Source of the DNA: Sunxiuqinia sp965230765
GTDB lineage: Bacteria > Bacteroidota > Bacteroidia > Bacteroidales > Prolixibacteraceae
DNA: 64,000 bases
Direction: 5' to 3'
NCBI GenBank assembly: GCA_965230765.1
Contig: CBDDLR010000002.1
Span: 868,001 to 932,000 of the forward strand
Within the stretch, counting starts at the first letter, position 1, and each line of letters starts with the position of its first letter. Both the position numbers and the translations under genes were made by a program. The notes under the pieces were generated by a model that made no database searches, was not told where the DNA came from, and saw nothing but the letters and a program-made list of their open reading frames with translations. Of this stretch, positions 1 through 6,529 are shown in pieces.

Positions 1-373
1 GTGAATGAATTGCCAAACATTTTTCAAGGATTTCATTCAGTTCACTTTCTGCTTCTTCTTTGTTAAGAATTCCCTTTTTTAACCCTTTGCAATAATATTT
101 GGAAAGTTTTTGAATGGAATAGTATAAGTCTGGTTTGTCAATTTCAAGGCTGGAATATTGCTCATGAGAACCGAATTCAACTTTTTTGGTATAAACTTCA
201 CAGAACTGGGCCATTTTAATAGAAACATCTTTGCTCAGATAAGGGATCATCTGGCAGTCTACTTCTTTGACTTCAGGGCATTCAGATAAATCAGCTTTAA
301 AAACGTACTTGTCTTGGGCAGTTAGTGAAAGGTTTACTCCAACTATAAGCGAAATCAACAACAAAAATCTCAT
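1..373 (-). CDS. Partial gene for a small secreted protein of unknown function
   Basis: An open frame runs leftward from an ATG at 373 off the left edge of the window, giving about 124 residues without a stop. The N-terminus is a typical signal peptide: charged Met-Arg, a Leu/Ile-rich core, then a Leu-Thr-Ala-Gln cleavage region around residue 20. The mature part is rich in Lys and Glu and has several Cys residues (near residues 31, 39, 57, 93 and 117). I recognise no family. The secreted nature is read from the sequence; the function is unknown, and the C-terminus is outside the window. Confidence 0.7.
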   Translation of the reverse strand, partial: MRFLLLISLIVGVNLSLTAQDKYVFKADLSECPEVKEVDCQMIPYLSKDVSIKMAQFCEVYTKKVEFGSHEQYSSLEIDKPDLYYSIQKLSKYYCKGLKKGILNKEEAESELNEILEKCLAIHS

Positions 374-455
374 ATCCCTCTATTCTGGTTCGCATGTAAA
401 TATAAGATTAAATTTGAAGTAACATGCTAGGAATAAGTTAAAAAAGATTAAAATA

Positions 456-1757
456 CTATTTCTCAAGAGCCAGTTCGAGAGAGTCTATTGGATAGTAGAA
501 AAACAGATCTTTTTCAGGCCAGGCTTTAATTCTGGTGGTTAGCCGATCCATGAAAACGCGGATATCTTTACTGAAATTTGGTCCCATCCAGCTACTTGTA
601 TTTGAAAGGAAAATCCAGGTAAATCCATCAACTTTTTGTTTAATAACAGCTGCAGTCCCTGCCATACTCCCTGTTCTCATGCAATTCCCCCTTGAGGCAA
701 AACGCCATCCCAGCGGGCCCTTCGCATAAGCATTGTTCATCATTGCTTCCAACGACTCATTGGACAGGATATCTTTCACCATTGGATGCTTGTCGATTAA
801 AACAAGCAATCTGGCTAACTCCACTGAAGAGCATATCCACCCCCCTGCGGCACCTAATAACCCAATTGGGTTTCCACCATAAGATTTTGGAACGTATTGA
901 CCAGAGCCATCAAAAGAAGGTACTTCTATGCTTCCCTTTTGCTCAAAATATTGCACTTCGTTGGGCAGTTTGTTTGTTTTAAAACTACTTCCAATGTGCA
1001 TGTCAAGAATTTGGTTGGGGATCAATATTTCATCCCGAACATAATCTTCATAGCTTTTTCCACTTACCCGGGAGATTACCTCACCCAGAAACATGTAGCC
1101 AATGTTTGAATAAGATACCCTGGTGCCAGGGGGAAATGCCAGCCTACGGCTCGCAACAAACTTCATATAGGTGTTTATCGTAGCAGGGAGTGGATCCTTC
1201 ACCTTTTTGGCTATTTGTATCGAGTTGAAGGCCGGATCGCCATAGCGTTGAGTCCAACCGCCTGAGTGCGCCAATAAGTGCTGGACTTTAATCTGATGTA
1301 ATTTTCGATCGCGTACTTTCGTGAAAATGCTGTCAGTAAGAATTCCTTCTTGCCCAAACACCTTGTCAGATAGGGAAAGTTTGCCATCTTCAACCAATTT
1401 CATGATTGCAATTGCCGTAATCAGCTTTGATACAGAAGCCACCCGGAAAAGATGACCAGGTGTGACCGGCTCATTCTTGTCATTTGCTTTCCCAAATCCC
1501 TGAGCAAAAACAAGTTGTTCATCCTTTACAATAGCAATGGAAACACCTTCAAGCTCATTTCTGCTCATAAAACGGGTTACCTGACGCTCGATGTAATTTG
1601 AGCGATCAAATTGTGAGAGGTCATTAACAACACGGCTGTTCAGTCCTTGTAATTCAAGTTTATAATACTCGGGTACTAATTGTTTTGTCATTGTTTGGTT
1701 GGAGCCATATGAGAAAACAAAAACAATTAATAAGATTATATACTTGAACCATTTCAT
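456..1757 (-). CDS. Serine hydrolase, beta-lactamase class C / PBP4* family
   Basis: The 433-residue protein has a signal peptide (residues 1-18) followed by one beta-lactamase-like domain (PF00144 family). The catalytic SxxK motif is Ser-Val-Ser-Lys at residues 108-111, and the Tyr-x-Asn motif is Tyr-Ser-Asn at 216-218. The Leu-Leu-Ala-His-Ser-Gly-Gly segment at 161-167 is typical of the family. Such proteins are periplasmic or surface esterases, D-aminopeptidases or carboxypeptidases, and the substrate cannot be told from sequence. The ATG at 1757 gives the signal peptide directly. A TAnnTTTG-like element (1761-1768) lies only three bases upstream, so the transcript would be nearly leaderless or start elsewhere. 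It sits 13 bases after pyrD and may be partly co-transcribed with pyrKD. Confidence 0.9.
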   Translation of the reverse strand: MKWFKYIILLIVFVFSYGSNQTMTKQLVPEYYKLELQGLNSRVVNDLSQFDRSNYIERQVTRFMSRNELEGVSIAIVKDEQLVFAQGFGKANDKNEPVTPGHLFRVASVSKLITAIAIMKLVEDGKLSLSDKVFGQEGILTDSIFTKVRDRKLHQIKVQHLLAHSGGWTQRYGDPAFNSIQIAKKVKDPLPATINTYMKFVASRRLAFPPGTRVSYSNIGYMFLGEVISRVSGKSYEDYVRDEILIPNQILDMHIGSSFKTNKLPNEVQYFEQKGSIEVPSFDGSGQYVPKSYGGNPIGLLGAAGGWICSSVELARLLVLIDKHPMVKDILSNESLEAMMNNAYAKGPLGWRFASRGNCMRTGSMAGTAAVIKQKVDGFTWIFLSNTSSWMGPNFSKDIRVFMDRLTTRIKAWPEKDLFFYYPIDSLELALEK

Positions 1758-1770
1758 TCACAAATGTAAT

Positions 1771-2682
1771 TTATATTTGTAAATTGCCGATTATGTCACT
1801 CGCTGACTGATAGTTGTTCGCTTCAAGATAAGTATTTATACCATCAACTATTTTGCTTGTGATAGCCGGATCAATAAACATTGCAGTACCAACCTGAACA
1901 GTCGTTGAACCTGCCAGCATAAATTCAATGGCATCTGTAGCATTCATAATACCTCCCATACCAACTACAGGGATATTTACGGCATTATAGACCTGCCATA
2001 CCATTCTAAGTGCAATTGGCTTAATAGCCGGTCCTGATAGCCCTCCTGTGATAGTGGACAAAACAGGTTTTCGTGTATCGGCATCAACAGCCATTCCCAG
2101 AAAGGTGTTTACTAATGAAACACTATCTGCACCTTGTCCTTCTACCGCTTTTGCAATCTCGGTTATATCCGTAACATTTGGAGATAACTTCACGATTAGC
2201 GGCTTATCATATACATCCCGAACAGCCCGAACGACCCGCTCAGCAGATTTACAATTAACCCCAAAAGCCATCCCGCCTTCTTTTACATTGGGGCAACTTA
2301 TATTTAATTCAATGGCCGGAATTTTATCCAACTCATTGATAATTTCAGTCAACGCAACGTATTCTTCAATGGTTGAACCATTCACATTTACAATGAAATG
2401 GCTGTCAATATCTTTAATATTGGGGTATATGTTTTTAATAAAGTTTTCCACCCCCTTATTTTGAAGCCCAACAGCATTAAGCATTCCTGAAGCGGTTTCA
2501 GCCATTCTGGGATAATCATTTCCTTGCCTTGGCTTCAGGGTTGTCCCTTTCATTACAATGCCTCCAAGCTTCTCTAAATCCACAAAATCGGCAATCTCTT
2601 CTCCAAACCCGCATGTCCCTGATGCAGTCATTACCGGGTTTTTAAATACTAAATCTTTAATTTTTACGCTTAAATCTGCCAT
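1771..2682 (-). CDS. pyrD: Dihydroorotate dehydrogenase, catalytic subunit (class 1B)
   Basis: The 303-residue flavoprotein oxidises dihydroorotate to orotate, step 4 of UMP synthesis, in the cytoplasm. The TIM-barrel family 1 features are clear: Pro-Val-Met-Thr-Ala-Ser-Gly near residue 16, and Asn-Ile-Ser-Cys-Pro-Asn with catalytic Cys at 130, as in class 1A/1B enzymes rather than the Ser of class 2. The FMN-binding Gly-Met-Gly-Gly-Ile lies near 240. It overlaps the upstream pyrK by 13 bases, so the two are translationally coupled and form the NAD-dependent PyrD2K2 type 1B enzyme. There is no N-terminal membrane segment, consistent with class 1. Confidence 0.96.
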   Translation of the reverse strand: MADLSVKIKDLVFKNPVMTASGTCGFGEEIADFVDLEKLGGIVMKGTTLKPRQGNDYPRMAETASGMLNAVGLQNKGVENFIKNIYPNIKDIDSHFIVNVNGSTIEEYVALTEIINELDKIPAIELNISCPNVKEGGMAFGVNCKSAERVVRAVRDVYDKPLIVKLSPNVTDITEIAKAVEGQGADSVSLVNTFLGMAVDADTRKPVLSTITGGLSGPAIKPIALRMVWQVYNAVNIPVVGMGGIMNATDAIEFMLAGSTTVQVGTAMFIDPAITSKIVDGINTYLEANNYQSASDIIGNLQI

Positions 2683-3452
2683 TCTAATTCTTTAATATTG
2701 AACACCGGTCCTTCGGTGCAGATACATACATTCCCGTTTTGTTTCGTTTTCTCAACACAGCAAAGGCAAACGCCATAGCCACATGCCATCATGTTTTCCA
2801 AAGAAACTTCACAAAATACACCTTTCGCAGAGGCTTCTTTTGCAATTGACTTCATCATGGCATCCGGGCCACACGTATAAACTTTGTCAAAATCGCCGAG
2901 CTTATCCCTAAAAACAGGGTGGTGGGTAACAAAACCTTTCTCCCCTAACGTACCATCTTCGGTGGTAAAGTAATAGTTTCCAAATTCTTTGTATTCCGAT
3001 ATGTCAACATGATCGGCCTTGCTTCTTGCCCCCAGAATTACGTGTACTTGCTCAGGGTTTATACCACAAATTTTTGCCAGGAATAACATCGGGGCCACTC
3101 CGGATCCTCCGCCTATCAAAAGTATTTTATCATTCGGTTCAGGATTCGTGAAGCTTTTGCCAAGCGGGTATATCATACTTATGGTTTCACCTGCCTCATA
3201 GGTCGTTAGAACTTTTGATCCACGTCCCAGGATTTTCACCAGCAATGAAACTGTATTCGTCTCATAATCCACATCCAGCACAGAGAAAGGTCTGCGCAAA
3301 AATATCTCTGTCGCTTTTTTAATCTCTACATTTACAAACTGACCTGGAAATATATCAGGCAAGGGTAATTCAGATTTAAGATCAAGACGGAAATTATCGT
3401 GGTTTAATTGGGTGTTTTTAATAAGTAAGAAGTCATGAACTGCTTTTTTCAT
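2670..3452 (-). CDS. pyrK: Dihydroorotate dehydrogenase, electron-transfer subunit
   Basis: The 260-residue subunit passes electrons from PyrD to NAD+ through FAD and a [2Fe-2S] cluster. The FAD-binding Arg-Arg-Pro-Phe-Ser is near residue 53 and the nucleotide-binding Gly-Gly-Gly-Ser-Gly-Val-Ala-Pro is near 114-121. The C-terminal cluster ligands follow the family pattern Cys-x4-Cys-x2-Cys (224, 229, 232) with a further Cys pair at 243 and 245. The ATG at 3452 is preferred to a TTG two codons upstream. A consensus-type -7 element (3531-3538) lies about 80 bases upstream. The gene order pyrK then pyrD with overlap is common in Bacteroidota. Confidence 0.95.
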   Translation of the reverse strand: MKKAVHDFLLIKNTQLNHDNFRLDLKSELPLPDIFPGQFVNVEIKKATEIFLRRPFSVLDVDYETNTVSLLVKILGRGSKVLTTYEAGETISMIYPLGKSFTNPEPNDKILLIGGGSGVAPMLFLAKICGINPEQVHVILGARSKADHVDISEYKEFGNYYFTTEDGTLGEKGFVTHHPVFRDKLGDFDKVYTCGPDAMMKSIAKEASAKGVFCEVSLENMMACGYGVCLCCVEKTKQNGNVCICTEGPVFNIKELEWQI

Positions 3453-3530
3453 GGACAATGATAATATTCAGTGCGTTAAACAATGCATTTAGCCTACCAT
3501 TTTTGCAAATTGAATGCTAAATTTTGGGTG

Positions 3531-3538
3531 CAAAGATA
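3531..3538 (-). promoter_or_regulatory. Putative -7 element of the pyrK-pyrD promoter
   Basis: On the minus strand the sequence TATCTTTG matches the Bacteroidota -7 consensus TAnnTTTG exactly. It lies 78 bases upstream of the pyrK ATG, just beyond the end of the XRE gene. I find no good TTTG -33 box at 19-21 bases, so the assignment rests on the -7 element alone. Confidence 0.45.
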
Positions 3539-3549
3539 ACCAGAAATAT

Positions 3550-3975
3550 TTATTTCGAGGGATTATAGGACTGAAAAGTATTGTCGGAATAGAAAACGAC
3601 TATCCGTTCAATTTCTTTAGTTGATGTTGGTACAATAGCATCCAAGGTATTGTTGATAGGGGCTTTAGCCTCTTCCTTAATGATTTCCGGTTGAGTTGCT
3701 TCTTTTTGGGGTTTAATAGTGGTGGTGTCGTTTGCAAACAAGTCGGGTTTGGGTGATTGATCAGTGGTTTCAAGCATATTCCCTTGACCTAATAGCAACC
3801 ACTTAGCATTGATTTCCGGGTAAGTTTCAAGTAGTTTAGATATAAAAGGGAAACTTGGCTTATTGCGCCCATTTAATACATGCGTAAGGTTTGAGCGTTG
3901 AACACCAATACTGTCGGCCAATCCTGAAGAAGACAAGCCCTTATAGTTCATAAATTGCCTAATTCGATCATTCAT
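3550..3975 (-). CDS. XRE-family helix-turn-helix regulator
   Basis: The 141-residue protein has an N-terminal HTH_XRE domain (about residues 1-65): Leu-Ala-Asp-Ser-Ile-Gly-Val then Asn-Leu-Thr-His-Val-Leu-Asn-Gly-Arg-Asn-Lys-Pro-Ser is the classic recognition-helix region. The C-terminal half is low-complexity and rich in Pro, Lys, Glu and Thr, with no domain I recognise. I chose the ATG at 3975; a TTG three codons upstream is less likely. The gene has the best-formed promoter of the left part of the window (3998-4029). The long non-coding region upstream holds five ACAWWTGT palindromes, so autoregulation is plausible. Its target genes are not evident. Confidence 0.85.
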   Translation of the reverse strand: MNDRIRQFMNYKGLSSSGLADSIGVQRSNLTHVLNGRNKPSFPFISKLLETYPEINAKWLLLGQGNMLETTDQSPKPDLFANDTTTIKPQKEATQPEIIKEEAKAPINNTLDAIVPTSTKEIERIVVFYSDNTFQSYNPSK

Positions 3976-4688
3976 ATTTGTCAACTACTTTTAATCACAA
4001 ATGTAAATCTAAATCAATACTATTCAAAATACATTTGTAATTTATTATGCTTTACATTTGTCTCCGTTGCTGCAAGTATAGGCAATCTGTTTCTATAAAC
4101 ATATTCATCTATAACTTTATATGAATTCACCTAAGTGCTGAATGATAGCACTATAAAGCATGTATTTAGGGTGGACTGATCAAATTCTACAAATATGCGC
4201 CCCGTACTTAAATAATTACTCGACATGGAGCTTCGTTATGCCCTGAACATAAATACAATATGACATAATCTATATAGTAACATTTGTACGAATAGGCAAT
4301 TGCAAGACAGGTGAATAAATATACATTTATAATTGAGTTTTTGTTTGACTGCACAACTTGAAGTATAGAAGTGTAAATTACATATGTAATCAATACTACA
4401 GCTACGTTATAAAAATGAATAATAAAGATTGATTTTTAGATTAGGGCTCTCTCCTATCCTATTGCGATCAGATTTGTGTTTTAAATATCCTTATAAGCTA
4501 AATTCATGAAAAAATTAGAAGGTTATCATCAAATTATACCAAAACACTGAAACCTCAGGGGCTTAAAAATTGCTCTTTTATAACTTAAGGTACTGTTTGT
4601 CAGTAGAAACAACTGACATTGGGGATCACAAATTAATTCACCAGAAAACTAAAAATGCTTGATTCCAGGTAATTTTTTTAATCACTCC
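3976..4688. other. Long AT-rich intergenic region with five ACAWWTGT palindromes
   Basis: About 710 bases separate the XRE gene from the nitroreductase gene. I find no convincing coding frame; a 61-codon frame on the minus strand at 4208-4393 has no family features. ACAWWTGT sites occur at 3997-4004, 4031-4038, 4054-4061, 4280-4287 and 4380-4387. The last lies inside the perfect 12-base palindrome TTACATATGTAA (4378-4389). Several also match the -7 promoter element TACATTTG. The rest of the stretch shows no structure I can name. Confidence 0.5.
3998..4029 (-). promoter_or_regulatory. Promoter of the XRE regulator gene
   Basis: On the minus strand a TTTTG box (4025-4029) is followed after 19 bases by TACATTTG (3998-4005). 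This matches the Bacteroidota arrangement TTTG-N19-21-TAnnTTTG. The predicted start of transcription is near 3992, about 17 bases before the ATG at 3975. Confidence 0.6.
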
Positions 4689-5258
4689 TTAAAACATCTT
4701 CTCCCAATCTCCGTCAAACACAATGTTATCATGTTCCCTTCTTGTGCGAACAGCATGTTCCATTTTCTGAATTTCATCGGGCATTTCAGAAAGATCACCT
4801 TTGTAGCCAACTGCAATTACTGTTACTGGGACAAAATCTTCTGGAATGGCAAATAACTCTCTTGTCAGGTCTTTGTCGAATCCGGCCATCTGGTGCACGT
4901 ATAGCCCCATTTCCATAGCTTGTATGGATAAATTCCCCACAGCAAGCCCAAGGTCATGTTGGGCATACGCATTAGGTTTTCCATTATATGAATTGGTGGT
5001 TTTCACCAAGCTGAGGATCAGCAAAGGAACCGGCTCATTCCAAAGTTTATTTTTAGGCATCAATGATTCAAATATCTTCGAGTAGGTACTATCCCCTTTT
5101 TCTCCGATAATGTACCTTGCAGGTTGTCCGTTGAACGAGGAAGCCGCCCAACGAGCTGCTTCAATAAGTAAGTGAACTTTATCCTTTTCAACTTTTTTTG
5201 AAGAAAATGCCCTGGGGCTGTATCTTTCTTGTATCAACTTATTTAATTTAGCAGTCAT
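4689..5258 (-). CDS. Nitroreductase-family FMN oxidoreductase
   Basis: The 189-residue cytoplasmic protein belongs to the NAD(P)H-dependent, FMN-binding nitroreductase family. The N-terminal Glu-Arg-Tyr-Ser-Pro-Arg-Ala-Phe (FMN phosphate contact) is near residue 10. Ala-Ala-Arg-Trp-Ala-Ala-Ser-Ser-Phe-Asn-Gly-Gln-Pro, near residue 36, is the usual FMN-binding segment. The C-terminal Val-Ile-Ala-Val-Gly-Tyr motif is also present. The longest frame begins at a TTG at 5291, but the ATG at 5258 starts the protein exactly where family members start. The physiological electron acceptor is not predictable. The gene is divergent from the metallophosphoesterase gene across a 47-base gap. Confidence 0.9.
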   Translation of the reverse strand: MTAKLNKLIQERYSPRAFSSKKVEKDKVHLLIEAARWAASSFNGQPARYIIGEKGDSTYSKIFESLMPKNKLWNEPVPLLILSLVKTTNSYNGKPNAYAQHDLGLAVGNLSIQAMEMGLYVHQMAGFDKDLTRELFAIPEDFVPVTVIAVGYKGDLSEMPDEIQKMEHAVRTRREHDNIVFDGDWEKMF

Positions 5259-5305
5259 CTTATTGAATTTATATCTGTTAAACAGTAACAAATCACAATT
5301 GTTTT

Positions 5306-6529
5306 ATGCGTGGAATACCAGGATCAGCCATACTAATATTTTTATCAATAATTCTTTTAATTGAATTAATCGCTTTTTTTTCAATGAGAAAGCTTATTGT
5401 CAAACCTTCTTTTAAAAAGCTATTTGCAATTATTTATTGGTCAATTAGTGTCGCGATACTTGGTTTATGGATTTCGGCATTTATAAACCCTGAAAGCATT
5501 CGGGATGCCAATAATTACAGGTTCTTTTATTTTGTAATTGCAATTTCAATTTTCAATACTATTCCCAAAATTTTTGTTTGTGTGTTCTTTCTATTTTCGC
5601 TAATTCCCTTACTGCTTCAGTCAAAATACTGGCATAAAATAATTCTCATGAGCAGTTTGATAATTGCTTTGGGAATAATGAGTTCTATTGGCTTTGGTAT
5701 ATTATTTGGCAGAAAGATGGTTCGGGTTGAAGAGGTAAATTTAACGATAAAAGAATTGCCCAAAAGCCTCGATGGTTTGGTGATTGTTCAGCTATCGGAC
5801 ATACATTTGGCAAGTTTTGAGAATGCGGATTTTCTGGAACGGAGCATTGAAATTGTGAATGAAATAGGACCAGATATTATTTTATTTACTGGCGACTTGG
5901 TAAATAACTACTATTCAGAAATAATTGGATTTGAAGATGAACTATCATCAATAAAAGCCCGCTATGGTAAGTTCGCTATTTTGGGAAATCACGATTATGG
6001 GGATTATTCCAACTGGGAATCAGCAGAAGCCAAGAAAGCAGACCATGATAAATTATGCTCCTCGATTGAAGGATGTGGCTTTGATTTACTTCTCAATGAA
6101 ACTGTGGAATTACAGATTGCAGACACATCAATTTTTATTATCGGTGTTGAAAACTGGGGGCACTCCCCTTTTCCACAGTATGCTGATTTGAGTGCAGCCA
6201 TTGAAGGTGTTCCTCAAGATGCATTTAAAATTCTTATGTCCCATGACCCGGCCCATTGGGAGGCAAAAGTATTGCCGGAAACGAATATCCCGCTAACGCT
6301 TTCAGGGCACACTCATGGGGCTCAAACAGGTTTTCGTATTGCCGGCATTGAGTTCAGTCCCATGTTCTTGGTGCAAAAATATTGGGGTGGCTTGTATCAA
6401 TCTGGTTCGAGGTATCTCTATGTAAATCGTGGTTTTGGCTGTGTTGGGCTGCTTGGTCGAATAGACATGGTTCCTGAGATAACAGTACTGCGGCTTCGAT
6501 CAGATACCATTGAAATTGACAGAAACTAG
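5306..6529 (+). CDS. Membrane-anchored metallophosphoesterase (YkuE/YaeI-like)
   Basis: The 407-residue protein has about four N-terminal transmembrane segments (residues 5-27, 38-60, 72-104 and 110-135) and a calcineurin-like phosphoesterase domain. The metal-binding motifs are all present: Asp-x-His at 165-167, Gly-Asp at 196-197, Gly-Asn-His-Asp at 227-230, Ser-His-Asp at 312-314 and Gly-His-Thr-His-Gly at 334-338. Family members hydrolyse phosphomonoesters or phosphodiesters such as UDP-sugar lipids; the substrate here is unknown. The last 30 bases overlap the end of the convergent gene on the other strand, and I see no terminator between them. Confidence 0.92.
   Translation: MRGIPGSAILIFLSIILLIELIAFFSMRKLIVKPSFKKLFAIIYWSISVAILGLWISAFINPESIRDANNYRFFYFVIAISIFNTIPKIFVCVFFLFSLIPLLLQSKYWHKIILMSSLIIALGIMSSIGFGILFGRKMVRVEEVNLTIKELPKSLDGLVIVQLSDIHLASFENADFLERSIEIVNEIGPDIILFTGDLVNNYYSEIIGFEDELSSIKARYGKFAILGNHDYGDYSNWESAEAKKADHDKLCSSIEGCGFDLLLNETVELQIADTSIFIIGVENWGHSPFPQYADLSAAIEGVPQDAFKILMSHDPAHWEAKVLPETNIPLTLSGHTHGAQTGFRIAGIEFSPMFLVQKYWGGLYQSGSRYLYVNRGFGCVGLLGRIDMVPEITVLRLRSDTIEIDRN

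Noticed and set aside
1761..1768. TACATTTG as a promoter of the serine hydrolase gene
   Set aside because: It lies only three bases before the ATG and lacks a -33 box at the right distance; it is mentioned in the gene entry but not listed as a promoter.
4208..4393. A 61-codon open frame on the minus strand
   Set aside because: No family features, AT-rich low-complexity composition, and it lies in the non-coding region with palindromes upstream of the XRE gene.
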